64,000 bases of DNA, from assembly GCA_029204225.1 (NCBI GenBank), contig CM055097.1, forward strand, positions 30,951,599-31,015,598. Direction: 5' to 3'. The translations under genes and the position numbers were made by a program. This document shows, in pieces, positions 26,256 to 39,800 of the stretch (its first letter is position 1; each line of letters opens with the position of its first letter). Source of the DNA: Diphasiastrum complanatum (taxonomy: Eukaryota > Streptophyta > Lycopodiopsida > Lycopodiales > Lycopodiaceae). A model generated the notes under the pieces. That model searched no databases. It had not been told where the DNA came from and was given only the letters and a program-made list of their open reading frames with translations.

Positions 26256-27050
26256 TGTTGGATTTCTATCCTCTCCATCCCTATTTCTCTACTAATCTAG
26301 ATCCATTCACTTGTTGCTTGTATATAATCACACAGTCACACACTCTACAGATATACATTTTCTTTCTAACAATCTGCAAAAATACAAAAGAATCGGTGAC
26401 AGTGTTCCCTCGATTATTCAGCCCCCTTCAACTATTCGGCCAGCCTCGATTGTCGGCCATCCCAAACTATGTGACCGGCCTCAATTATTCGGCCATCCAC
26501 GAACAATCAGTCATAATCCAAGTATCAGCGGATCAACAAGTACATTGTCATGCCCAAATAGAATCTCCAACGGAATCAGATATTGTTCGAAGGATACTGC
26601 TAACAGCACATAGTGCATTGCTCCTAATTGTAAAGTACAGATTAAGCATTCTTTTAAATAGTTAGCCATGTCTATATACTTAGCAACACATTAGTTGTTA
26701 TGTTACTCAATATTCGTAATTCAACTACTCGTTTCAATCGAACATCCAGAGTTGCGATAATTCGTTCTTCCTCTCTTCTTCGTCGGAGTATAGTTTCAGG
26801 AAGAACGCAACTTTGCTTGCATCTTCAAACACATTGTACTATCTTTGATTGAATAATTTGTTCCAGTAATCTAGGCATCTTGCGCACTGTGTTGAATGCA
26901 TGTTTATTTTGTTTAATCTTTCTTTCATGCTATGCATATTCATTCATTCGTAGATTAAAATGTTCTTATGACGGATAATGTTGTGTTGATCAGAATGCTC
27001 TAAATTACGTTCTGACTACGCTTCCGCACATAATCAAAAGCCACAAATGA
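26256..27050 (+). repeat. Copia LTR, second family member
   Basis: Starts TGTTGGATTTCTATCC. It matches, base block by base block, the minus-strand LTR at 59,289-60,477. This includes a run of degenerate ATTCGGCCATC repeats (about 26,410-26,510) and a shared TGTAAAGTACAGATTAA block near 26,630. The right edge is approximate. Confidence 0.75.
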
Positions 27051-29949
27051 TCAAAAGTAGAAGTGGAATATATGTGTTCCTTTTGGAAAATTAGCTTCAC
27101 GGAAGTTGTAGCTTCAAAGAATCGTCCGGATGCGATGAACTGCACTTTGGAGTACAACTAATCGGTTCCGCAAATCTCAATAAGAATCACAATGAAGAAG
27201 ATCAAAGAGCAATGATTCTTGAACTCTCTCACATGAAGAAGAGAAAGACATTGCACATACTCACTCTCTAAAAGTTCTCATTTCTCACAAGGCCTTCAAA
27301 GTATGAGAAACAAAAAGAGAAAGAGGAGGCGTATCGCGTGAAGTTTGGAACTTTAAATGTTGAAACTAATCATAGAACGACCTTTTCGGCTGAACTTCTA
27401 ATCCATTCTATCACAACAAATCTAGTTTTCAGTGCTTGGTGTTGCCTAAGTGAGTGTGCACTACCAGCAAAATTGGTAAGAGCCTAGAGGCACCTTTCAT
27501 TGGTAAGAGCCGCCTTTATTTGACTAAATTTTTTGCCTTTCTTCGCTTATCGAGGACCACCTTCTATTGTGTCAAGGAGTGCATGCTTACAACTATGGTA
27601 ATGTATTAGAAAGAGAATTGAACAATAGTTGAGTGTCCTAGAACGAGTAGTCAAGTCAGGTGCCAAGGTATGAAGGTTGTTAGGAGAGGAAGATGCAATA
27701 GATTGATCACAACAAGGGTAACACCAAGTTTTTTGAAACCAATAAACATCAAAATGGGCTCTCAAATCAGCTTATGTGATTTTGTGCCACTGATGTCACC
27801 TACACTTGGAAAGTGAATTCAAACATCACTATCTCACCACAAATGAGTAGTGGTGTTTGGTATGTCCAACATGGCACATGTCTCCAACAATTGAAGGTGG
27901 ATGCGTTGAATCAAGGTGGTAATATTTTAGAGACATGTACACCTAGCCATGATGTATCAGAACAAATGAATATGCCACATGATGTCCAAACAAGAACGAG
28001 TGCCAATCAAAATAACCCATGCACAAACTCTACACCAAATATAACTTCTGAACGTAGCCAGATGAGCTAACGATCCGATATATCTAAAACTGCAAAAGAG
28101 AGGATAGAGAGGGGGTTGTCGTTAAAATGTCATGTTCGAGAGGTAACTAAACCCCTTGAGGACAAGAAGGAGTAGTATGTCATTGAGAGTTTTGATAGTT
28201 CAAATACATGTCTTACATATCATCTTTCAATATTCACAGAGCCTTCATGCACCTGTCTAGATTTCTCTTGAAATATGGCTTCAAAAAAGTATTTGCCATG
28301 AAAACATTTGTGCTTTGTTTATTTGTGTTAAGAGATTGGATGTTGATGAAAATATGTTCATTGAACAAGCAATTATGAGCATGCAAGATCTTTTTCCTCC
28401 TCAAAAAACAGCTTGATTACCTATGACAAACTATACAGCTTCAAGGTCTAATTACGGCTTCATAAATACATCATTTTCAGGTACAAAATTCTGAAAATCA
28501 GCCACCAAAAACTGAACTTAATGCAAGATCACCACAACCATGATAAGATCTCCTTAATGAAAATCCACTCCCAAATGCCATGAAGAGCATTGCACAATCC
28601 TAGCATCTTTGTCATTGGTTCCTTCCATGCTTGGAGAAGATCCTTGATCGCTCCTCCTTGAAAATAGCTGCTCTTCTGTAATATGTCCACCAATTTTTAA
28701 AAATATCTTACTTAGGAAACAAGCATTTCCAAATCATACCTTTCTAAAAAATCATTCAATGAAGTAGTACAAACACAATAAACACATACAATGTTAGTCA
28801 TCCCATTGTTTTGAATCAAGCAAACCAATTTAACAATTTGGAAATATTTGATTTTATTTATTTTCAAAAGCTAAAAAATATTAAAGCCTTATTTATTATT
28901 TACTCTTGAAATTACTAAAATATTAAACATAAGAAAGCCAAACTCACTAACTACGAAACTAAAAAAGTCGTTAATTAGAAAGCAAACTTATAGATTTTTG
29001 TCATAATCCACAAGTTCATAGCTCACAATCTAATCATTTCAATTACTTGATTTGTCCTATGATGCATTCTTTCATAGGAATTAATTTGTATTTTCATGTA
29101 TCTAAAACTTCATTATTCATGTGTATACTTTATTCAAACGATTGAATTTCACACAATTTTGAATTTGTTGTTCTGGATTTTGAATATTTCTCGTAAATTA
29201 AGATATTGCAAGCTTAACAATCCAATAATTTTATAATTAATTAATTTTTTTTAAAAAAGTGAAATTGTTTTGCAATAATAAAACCTCTCAAATATTGAGA
29301 AAGTCTGTAAAAATTGCTATTTCAAGCAAAGGTGTGCATCTTATGATTGATTTCTTTAGCGAAAGGTATTGATTCAAGGACTTAACAAAGTTCCACAATA
29401 TTTTGTCAGCTCACATACTCAATATAGTAATTATTCAGGAATGTGTCATTTAAATAGAGTCTTATTTTCGATTGGATTTTAATAATTAACTTAGCACTGC
29501 ACCACCATTAGTTCAAAAAGTTGATGGTAATGCATGACCTTTAGTGTCGAGATTGGAAACATTTTTCTTTTCAAACCTGTGGCATGTGACATAACTTCCT
29601 ACTATGGCCATTGCAATAGTGAATTGAGACTGCAACTATAACATGTCAACAAGACTATCACTCCTGAAGGGAGTTTTTTTTTGCGCGACCACATTAATCT
29701 TGTGAAGCTTTTGTGCTTTTAAAATCTTTATAATTGATCAATTTGATAATTCACAAATGCAGCAAACACAACTGAAACATTTCTTGTAGAATCTTTCATA
29801 TCAACCAATAAACCTTATCCTACAGTAAACATAGTGCCAGTCTTTCCTTTCAAACTTTCTGAACCAACTTCAAGCTGTCACATTGACAAATATTTTGAAC
29901 ATTTTGTACAGTGATAAAGAATTCATGTTAATAACAAGCCACATAACAT
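27051..29949. other. Unassigned sequence, no gene seen
   Basis: The sequence is AT-rich. A short + frame at 27,813-28,070 has no recognised similarity. There may be further decayed repeats that I cannot name. Confidence 0.45.
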
Positions 29950-30050
29950 GATCCTATCCAATGGGGTTGGCTAAGTTGGTTATCTTGGCAGCCAGAGTTG
30001 CTTTGGTCGCAGGTTCAGGCCCCCCTTGAAAACCAAGATGCACATAAAAT
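29950..30050 (+). mobile_element. tRNA-derived SINE, copy 1
   Basis: Contains a Pol III A-box-like TGGCTAAGTTGG (29,968-29,979) and a B-box-like GGTTCAGGCC (30,012-30,021), 44 bases apart start to start. It aligns along its length with the copy at 49,212-49,310. There is no acceptor-stem pairing or CCA arrangement of a working tRNA, so it reads as a SINE head. Confidence 0.75.
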
Positions 30051-31196
30051 GATCTCAAACTAATAATCTTATTGTTGAGATCACATTGAAAGTAGAACTT
30101 GTGTAGCTGTTTAAATAGATTACAAGTGCTTGATATACTCTGACAATCCTCTGCAACAATTATATCTATTGTAATGTGGAATAGAACCACCTGAAAACCC
30201 CGTATATATACAAGGTAAGAAGATAGCTATACCATGTACGGCCACAACAATTGTCTTGTCAATGGTAGCAAACTTTGGCCAGGGAACTTGACAGAACAAT
30301 AACTGAGTCATTCCCTTTACATGCAAGTATGTACAAGAGCATCTAGACATCTTAACCATCATCAGGATCCATGCTCATTGACTAATTTGACCTTTACTTG
30401 TCGCCAAACACCATTATCAGAGAATCTAACTAACAAGTTGAGACAGTTTAACTTTCAATGTGCTTATCTTCTTCGTCACATCCTTGCTCACCAGTTCATC
30501 TTCAATGTCTAATGTCGTACGGTTCTCGCTAAATAGATGTCTTGACGCTTTCCAGTTACTCAGTGAATGAGGAACATATGAGCCCAGCGTGCAAATCTGC
30601 TGATAGATGGATAACACTATTTTCCGTACCTCATACTCATAAAACAATGATGACTCCAATGCTTTTGCTTGCAAACGTTCTTCCCAAGGACTGCAAACAG
30701 ACCTGGTTATCACATAGCATGAGAGATCGAATATAAATGTCCAGAAAGAGAGACGAAAATAAGTTACAAGAAAATAGATCCCTCATTTCTGGCCACCATA
30801 TCAAACACGGAGTTTAATATAATTAGCCTTCCTGTTGCTACAATTGAGGAATGGGATATTAAAGTTCCTAAAACATCACTAGTGCAACCAGCTAGGAATG
30901 CAAGATATCACAAGTCAGCTAGACAAGGCTGTAAAACCTGTCACACGTCATACATTCACAAATAACATGGATTGTCAAAAAATAGCCACACAAGTATTAA
31001 GATGTAACTATTTAAAAACAGTGAACAACAACTAATAAGCTGCCAAGATATCTACACATCAATGATGACAGCTGCATCAATCAGAGTATAAAACTCACCT
31101 AGATTAAAAGGCAGATCTCATTTTGCTCATAGTTTTGACACTTTTATTTACCAGCAAATGCAGAGTCTGCATGTATTTATTCATCTAGACCTTAGA

Positions 31197-31270
31197 AACC
31201 CGTTCTGACCCTTTTGGGCCGGAACATACTGGGTTGGAATTTTTTTTTTTAAATATAAAAAAAACAGGTC
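31197..31270 (+). repeat. GGAACG-family repeat, copy a
   Basis: Reads CCCGTTCTGACCCTTTTGGG, then CCGGAACATACTGGGTTGGAA, then a T-run, A-run and ACAGG tail. It shares layout and tail with copy b. Confidence 0.7.
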
Positions 31271-31834
31271 CTCGAATGCTCCAACAATGTCAGTTAATGA
31301 GAATCTCCAACTGCAGTGGCCACATTGATTCCAAGCACATCTGTATCCTGACATTGAGTATTCATAGCTTGTGAATCATTAATGATTGACCATCTGCATG
31401 ATATTATTTCACATGAACAAAAGGCTTTTTTCCTTTGTAAAAAAATAATAAAAAAATTTAAAAATCTTTTGGTCAAGTTCCAGAACGGGTAACTATAATC
31501 TAGATTGACCTCCGACCAGCTGCATCACTTTTCAGTTGGTAAGTTTCAAATAGGATCTGTGCCTCACATACCCATACGGCCCTGGGATTCTTGGATCCCA
31601 TGTTTTGGAATGTGATTTCTTGCATAGCAAATTAAAATTCAACGATATTGATTCTATTAGACCATGCTTCTAATTGAAATTTGAGAAGCATTTCACATAA
31701 CAAAACCTAAAAGCGTTTAGACCTTAACTATGTGCCAAATTTAGGATTTCTAGCATACCATATTGGCTGACATAAAGTCTTCTGAAACTCGTAAGTCAAA
31801 TTGTGGAACGCAGGCTTCTGAACAGTGTTTCAAT

Positions 31835-31945
31835 CTTAAAAGCCCATTCTGACCATTTTGGATCAGAACGTAGTGTACATTCTGAACAGTATGTTCCAGA
31901 ACTTACTGGGTCGGAACATTTTTTTTTAATTAAAAAAACAGGTGG
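31835..31945 (+). repeat. GGAACG-family repeat, copy b
   Basis: Begins AAAAGCCCATTCTGACCATT and ends with CTGGGTCGGAACA, a T-run, an A-run and ACAGG. It is the longest and clearest plus-orientation copy. Confidence 0.75.
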
Positions 31946-32504
31946 TGCACAGATGAGCATTTGTACTTTACAGAAATTTCAATTGGTGGCTTCTTGTGAC
32001 TATCATTTCCTTCATGAAGTCACGAAATGATGCTGTTGACTGAACTTACTGCTCACCGCAGCTGGTTGGGCCTTGGTTTTTCAGAGCTTTATCCCTCTTG
32101 ATTCCATCATTAACTACAGGAAAAATACGTAAATCGTCCGTCTATTTGTTGATGACATTCATTCCAAAACAAGCCTTACCCTTTTTCCTTGGCATAATAA
32201 TGTCCATGAGTTCTCAACAGATTGCAGTTCTTCAGGTTCTTCTGTCAGCATACTGAGCTCGTTTCCAAAGAAGAAAGTGTTTCTGATTAGGGGAATATGA
32301 TGTTAGGAAATGAACTTGGACATTTGAATGAACCTTGAATGAAGGAGATGATAGTCACAGAACTTAGCCCTAGTGTGGCCTCTTTTGGCCATTTTAAGCA
32401 AGTGCACCCCCTCTTCAAGATCGTGAATGCTTGAAGCTCTGAACCTGTAATATGCTCAAACCGGGGTCGGAAGGAATCCTTCGTTAAATATTTACAATTT
32501 TTTT

Positions 32505-32560
32505 TAATTTTTTGGGGGCCCCGTTCTGGAAGGGAACACATTCTGGAACGGGCAACTGCG
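32505..32560. repeat. GGAACG-family repeat, copy c (short)
   Basis: Contains a T-run, then CCCCGTTCTGGAAGGGAACA and TTCTGGAACGGGC. It appears to be a fragment of the family. Confidence 0.55.
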
Positions 32561-33756
32561 ATTTTAATGCAACTTGAATTGTTATTAGTTTACATGAATC
32601 GCAGGTCCAAAAGTGGGCTCAAATTGGCCCAGTTTGAATCAGAAAAAAGAATTTGATTTTTTTGATCAAAATCTTTATCTTCTAAATACTGATTCGTTTC
32701 AGATATAATCTTATTGAATCAATGCCCAACCTATCATATATCTGATCCATCTCGATACAGACTTAATTTGATTTGACTAGAACCTTCACTGAATCAATGC
32801 AAAGATGGCAGAGCTCTCATATATCTGTTCCATGTGAATTATAGTAGTGCCTAAGGGCCTGTTTATAGTGTATAAGTGTGACCATTGACATGTCTTGCTA
32901 TTCAGTACCTACTACCATGTTTCAAACCAATTTGAAGAGCTCTTCAATCTTCTTAAGTAACAAGTTATCCCACTAAACATTGAAGCCATTGATCCAGTTC
33001 TAAGGTTCGATTGCTAAGTGTCTTGCTATCATTGATCAGGTACCCACTACTATGTGTCAAAGCAACTCCAAACAGCTCTTGAAATTTCGAATTTTAAATA
33101 TCATTACGATATAAGTTATATCACCAGGCATTGAAGCCACTGAGGACTCAGCATCTACGATTCAGGAATCAACCGCCAAGAGACAATACTCCATTGATTA
33201 AAATCTACATTGTACAAGGCTGTAATTGCACCTAAAACCATAATTTAGCACTTGTTTTTGCTATAACAGCAGGCCAAGCATAAAAACTAAAAAATGAAAA
33301 ACTAATCCAATTTTTTGGTTTGAAGACGAATTGGCTGATTCAAATCAACCACAAGAATATTGTACAAGTATTTGAAACTTATCTTCTACAACCTTTCGAG
33401 CAAAGAGGACACACTTAGTGAGTTAAAGTCTTCATATATAGAATATTGTTCAGAACAATCCAAAATAAAAATATCAAGGCCAGAAAGATCGCCCACCCCC
33501 CACCCATCATGGGCGATAACTTGGGTGGACTCTAGAGGGGATTTGGGTGGGGCTTAGTGCTACCCTTCCAGAACTAGAATAACTAGTAGAAGCCCACCAG
33601 CCGTTAAGGGTATCAAAGCTTATGTATAAATTACACAACATTAGAAAATCAAAACTTCAAAAGAGCAAACAACACCGTAATATGCTAGAAAACAAATTCT
33701 CACTATCGTTTGAGAAAGTAGCATAACATGCATCATAGCAAACTTTGGAGCTGTTC

Positions 33757-33878
33757 TCACCAACGCCATAAAAAATTTGCTTCTTGTGGACAAGGAATCT
33801 CTGCAAGTAGCATCGGGAGCATATTATCTATCACCTCATGTGAAGCATCTGAAATTTTTTCAAGTCCAAAACATCTGT
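33757..33878 (-). CDS. URB1: URB1 last exon and stop
   Basis: 122 nt. The acceptor is CCTCTTTCAG|ACA. It takes up the one base left by the previous exon, encodes about 40 residues ending IPCPQEANFLWRW, and stops at 33,757-33,759. Plant URB1 proteins have a CPAEANPAWRW-like motif near the C-terminus. This protein ends right there, a little shorter than those that continue past it. Confidence 0.88.
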
Positions 33879-36800
33879 CTGAAAGAGGAAACCCATACGC
33901 AATGAACAAGTCAGTCGAAAATAATTAAGACTGAGATGAACCTAATGGACAAGACCAAGTATAGCACATGTTCCCACTCAAAGGTGGATTAACAAAAAAT
34001 ACATAGCCATTTCAAAATAATAACAGATTATTCTAACCTTTCCTGACAACTACTGGGAGAGAAGATAGCTGATTCATTGGCAACAGTGACGCTAAAGCAT
34101 TCACGGTTGGTTCTAAAGATCCACCAGACTGAGCATGAGAGACTTTATGTAACAATAACACCAGCCTGGCCAAGCTTCCATCAAAAGGAGAAGTCTTAGA
34201 TTCAAAAGACATGATGAAAGATCCCAAACTCTCAAATTTCTCTGTTCTTGAGCTAAATGGGCCTCTGTCTGTCTGTGCAACGAGTCTTCCTACCAAGAGA
34301 GCCCTAGATGTCCATCGCAACAGTACTTCAGAAAGTCTAGAAACATCTAGCTTTTCTTCTGATGAGCTTGCATTCTGCATCGTCAGAGTTGGCAACAGTG
34401 GGGTGATTGAATTTTTCTGAACCACCAGCATAATAACCATGGTTGCCCACCAGAGCACAAAGCAGAATACCTCTTTCTCCTGCAAAAGCAAATAATCAAA
34501 CCAATGTCAAAAATTATTTGAGATCTCGCTTTACATCACCATCTAAAACCAAAACATGATGTCAAATGTCACTTTGGCAGATGCAACGAAAGATTTTTAC
34601 CAAATAACATCATTCAAAATATCAGTTGAAGTACAAGTATCAAATAAAGAGCTACTTTTGTTCTGATGTCAGCTGGAATGACAATGATTAGCATTCGTTG
34701 ACCCGTGGGCTAAGTTAGGTATACATAGCTGTTAAAACTCCTCCCAAATTGAAGAATTGTAGTTTCAATCAGTGCAAAGTCAATTGAAAGATTTCAAAAG
34801 AGTTTACCATCGCATAGCTCCTAACTCTACTTACTTTTTCTCTTTATAATTATATATAATAAGAATATCTAAACAAAAAGCTGCACGGAATGACATGATA
34901 ATCCCAGATGTATATACTTTGGATGATTCTAGAGGATACAGAGGTGCTTTTGATCATTAATGTCAATGTCCAATGTCTCACAGCCCATTTAGTTGCAAGC
35001 ACACAGTAAGTTTTTCTCTCTCTAAGTTTCAATCATGAATGCCAAAGTTTAGAAGAGTCAACAGGATGAGTTTTATTTCATTTGTGAAACAGATAGAAAA
35101 ATTATTGTTTGTACAAATTACTTAAGATAAGCCTATCTTAAGATTTGATTGAACCAAACCATAGGTAGAGGTCACATGCACAAACATGCAGCTAAGAACT
35201 TATTCAGCGTTCATTTGAGCATTTTATTGTACATATTCAAATTCACATGGAAGAGAAAGCCACAAGATTTACCAACATAGGAAGATGACCATCTGCTTCC
35301 AAGAAGAGAGGATAAATCCTGATTTTCCGAATGACCTCAATAAAGGAAAGGATGCCACATATAATCAAGCACATAATATCATTCTTGGAGGACCAGTAAA
35401 TCCCTTTGGATGTGGCAACGGTTGCTGAACATTCTACTATTAAATTTACGCCACCCAAAGTTTAAGTGTTCTACAAAAGTAAATAATGGTTCATTTGCTT
35501 CAGTGAGTCTCTACACATATGGTGTAAACAACCAAAATTTTCCTTGCTAGATCTCACTTTTCACCTACACTTAAAACACTGATTGAATACTAAATTTTAA
35601 GCTACCAAGTAGCCCTTCTTTCCCTCCCATTGGCTATTCAAGTCTAGTTTTACCACAAATCTACCTCAAAATATCATCCTCCTAAGAAGCAACTCCAGAA
35701 AAATTTCATTTATATCAACATTTCATTTTATTAAACGTGATATCCATGGGAAAATTGCAAGCCTCAAATTCCAATGTTGCACTCAATCATTGCAACATCG
35801 TTAACACCAATGTCTTTCTTCCATCAACAGAATATTATGATTTTCAGGAAACTGAACTTAGCTATGTTGTCTGCGCAATTCCCTAAACGGCACCTATCTG
35901 TATCTTGCCTTGTAATTCTTAATGCTGCCCATCTGAATTACAAGTTGAAAAATTAGATTATAACTATATTTGACAACAAATGAAGAGACATTGGCTATAA
36001 GGTCTAATCTTGGCTTTAAGGTCTAATGTACAAACTAAGATATTACACACGGCATAGCCTACAATTTCAGATAAATCTGAGATGGTAAGAGCTTCTCTGT
36101 GATAATAGATAATCTATAATGAGGCTCATAGGCCAATTCTCATAGTGTCGAATGCCCTAGAGTTTGCAACATAGAGCTCGACGTCTTATGAAACGTAAAA
36201 AATAGCAAACAATACATGATGAACCAAAGGGCCTGTAATACATGATCCAAATGACAATGGTAGCGTGGACCTAAGGTCCATCGCGATATCCTTGTGCATG
36301 TTGTTTTGATGATAACTAAGCATACTCATGGACAGGCCACAAACAAAAGAGGAGAGAGATAATGAAATGTCAACCAGATGTGGTCCAATTCACAAATGGC
36401 AAGACAGATATCCGAAGATCATGAAGATTAGGTCAAATCTCACTTGCACTGCGTTCCGGAACGACCCTTTTTCCGGCATCGTTCCGAAAAAACCATTCCT
36501 GAAAAAGGGTCGTTCCAGAGTGTAGCAGTATATATTTTTTTGACAGTGTGTTGGGGAAAAAAACTAGAGGCTGGAAAAAGTAAATTGTGAATCGGACTAT
36601 TAGTGATGCATGGTTTTGATACTTACACTGGTGTAGATTAGCTTACAGTCCAGTTTACAGACTACAGTCATGCACATTGAGCTGCTTGCAAGTAGACTCT
36701 AGCGTAACGAGTTCTTAAGGAGCCTTTCAGAAGTCGTTAAAGAATTCTAAACTTTAACAAACTGATATCAGATATGACGCAGTGACACATACTAAAGGAG

Positions 36801-39800
36801 TCATAAAAAGCATTCACGGAGCACTTAGCAGGCTAACACACTAAACTTGAAACTTCATAATAAATACAATTTATATGATAGAAACACATTGCAAATGAAC
36901 CAGATTCCACATATGCCTCAGAGAATGATCGTCATAAGCTACTGATATATACGTCATACGACAAGGAGTGGGCCAACGGCCAAGTACATGAGCCTGATAG
37001 GTAGACAATGGACTCGTAGAATCTTGTGAAATGAAAAATAAACCACCCTAAACCTCTATGACTCAGAGGCATCATGATAAACTGAAGATTCCTCCTCAGC
37101 ACTATCATTGGTGAACAAGTAGGAAGATAGGGAATCTTCCTCGAGGATGGGCTATTGTCTGCCTAAACCACTACCTCTGCCTCTGCCTCAACCTCTGCCC
37201 CTGCCTCTATCTTTGCCATTGTCTCTAAGTCTACCAGAGACTTGCCAGGCTACTAAATAAAAAAAATAAGGTTTTTTGGAACTGCGTTCTGGAACATGAT
37301 TGCACCCATCATTCCGGTGCAATTATGGGTCAAATATACTTCAAGTCAGATCAAATAAGGGAGGAACACAACAATGGATCTTCTTTTGAACTACTGGTAT
37401 TTTAAATGCTGCCTACTTATCATCAACTACTTCAAAACAAATACAGGCTGTTTAATATCTACTAGCTATTTTCACCCAAGTGTTTTATGGAAGCCCATTC
37501 AACATAAGAGACAAAAACCTCTACCGATTGTTATAAATGCTTTTCTGATAAGACTGCATTGTAAAAATCCCAACCTGGCGTGTTGACACAGAAGGTGGCG
37601 AAGTTTGAAGAAGAGTCCATAATGCAACTATGCGTGTCTCATACATCGCTTGCAGATCATCTGGTCTCTTTACCTCAACCCACCGTATAATTTCTTGCAT
37701 ACCACATAGAGAGAGACTGAAGCGTATCTGATATCTCTTCTGTCTTTGAGACAATCGTAGAACAGTCATCATTATGCGCAGGACAGGTCTTTTGAAACTT
37801 ATATGTTGATGTGCAGACTCGGAATTTCCAATCAGATATCGATGCAGCATTATAGCTACTTTGGATAATTCTTCCATGCCTTCTGTAAGAGCCCATTTCT
37901 CCACTCGTCTGCACGTCAAAAGGATCTCAATGACCTGCCAATTGGCTTTCATTAGTTCCAACAGAAATCATCAGAGAAGACTCCATAAGCAACCGATGTG
38001 AGACTAGTATGTACTCAAAGAGTAAACTGCTTGAGGTTCAAAACTTTTCACTGCTACATATCAAAAGTTTGTGCTACATGCCTGCTCTCAATTGTGACTC
38101 ACACACAATTTTTTATGTACTCTGACAAGAACTGATAAGAACAGTTGCATTATAGAGAAACGACCTTGCTTGCATGAACTGCTGATGCAAAGTTTGGCAT
38201 AGAATTATGTTAAATTATATGCTGCTGTTCATCTATGAAAGGTTGACAAAAACATGCTTGGGATTTGATCCACTTCCTTTGCACAAATAACCCATGGTAC
38301 AAAACAATAATCATGTTACACAAGACTGCTGTGTGAATGGCGACATTGGAGATAATGAAATGAGGCAACAATAAAAAAGATACTTGTATTGCTGTTGTTG
38401 ATTCTTCATAAACATCGGCGCCACTGTGCTCTCCTAGTCTGAAGACAAGCTTATTAACAGCAACAGATGCTAGCCATGATAGCAAGCCAGCAGTATCCAC
38501 TAGGTAAAGTGCATAGCTTGGCACTTTTGCAGCTCTCTTTACTACCTAAAATAAAAATTCACACTTGAGTTTCCTTCATTGCTGGAACTTTAAAACTACA
38601 CATCAACAACTATAAAACATCATGAAATGTCCTCCATGTGACAAAGTAATGTTCTAAAACGTGTTTCATCAAAATATAAACAGCAGATATCTATACATGC
38701 AAATTAGCAAGTACAGCACTCTTAGTGGGAAAGAATATTACACAGCCTAATCACCTCCGCTTGCCAATGGCTGGTTCAACAAATGGAACCATGCCATTAC
38801 AAAGGCTATCAACCTCATATACAATCTTTAGCCACTGTTTTGCAGCTAAACATTTCTATCAAAATACATCAAATTCACAAACATTATGTCCACAAAATTA
38901 TGAGTGTAATAAAACAAATAGTCAACAGCTCATTCTTGGCAAAGACCAATGTTTAACAAAGCTTATGTCAAAATGAAATGTTGATCAGTGTGAAACTGCT
39001 CTTCATCCTTTCGGGTTTCATTAGTGGCTTTCTCAACGTTTAACTTTTGTGCCTGGTAACTGTCTTCTTTTTTTGGTCAAATGGTTTCATTCTTACATTC
39101 AAATGAAAAATGACGCACATTTTATTATGGTTACCTCCTCACGTTCTACCAGTAGATAGAGATGAGATACTACTCTGGCCATCTATAAAATTTGAGAGCT
39201 TTTTCTCCCCATCCTGTCTTGAAGGCTTTTCTTATCTTTTCTTTGCTACCTTCAGCTACCTACTCTGATATCACTAAAATTGTTGTACGAACGAAATGCT
39301 CAAAACAATGTGTGCGATTCTTTCTTTCAGCTACTCCATTTCGTTGAGGCTTATCAACATGTGCAAATTCTTATTCCATGCTCCTTGCAGAAATTAATAA
39401 AAGATATAGAACAATACTTGTTGATTAGATCTAAGTACCTAATTGGTTCTCCACCAATGCTTTGAAGTTTTGAAACATTTAAATGCATCAGACTTCTCTC
39501 GGATTGTGTAGATTCAAGTCTTTCTTGAGTAATCATCAATGAAGGTCATAAAATAAAAGGCTTTACCAATTGACAATACCTTCATTGGTCCACATAAATT
39601 TGAGTGCACTAGCTCAAGTGCCTACTTTGCCCTTGTTGCCCCTTCTTTATCGAACTTTTGTGTGACTTTCCAAACATGTATCCCCCCTTGCGGATGGATT
39701 CTTCTTCATCGTAAGCTACATAAACTTGTCACCATTTGAATTTTCGAAGTAGTCTCAAGCTTCTAAAGTTCAGATGTCCTGGGTGTCCATGCCACAAACC

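Larger units (their letters stand above)
30051..33756. other. Region downstream of URB1, including its unresolved 3' UTR
   Basis: No other gene is supported. Three copies of a GGAACG-rich repeat lie here (listed separately). No clear minus-strand AATAAA was found close to the URB1 stop, so the transcript end is unresolved. Confidence 0.4.
34480..37574 (-). other. URB1 intron, 3.1 kb
   Basis: AT-rich, with no inner gene seen. It holds two GGAACG-family repeats (36,450-36,545 and 37,280-37,325). Confidence 0.8.

Noticed and set aside
27813-28070. 85-codon Asn/Gln/Ser-rich + frame
   Set aside because: Composition and length give no support for a gene; no similarity recognised.
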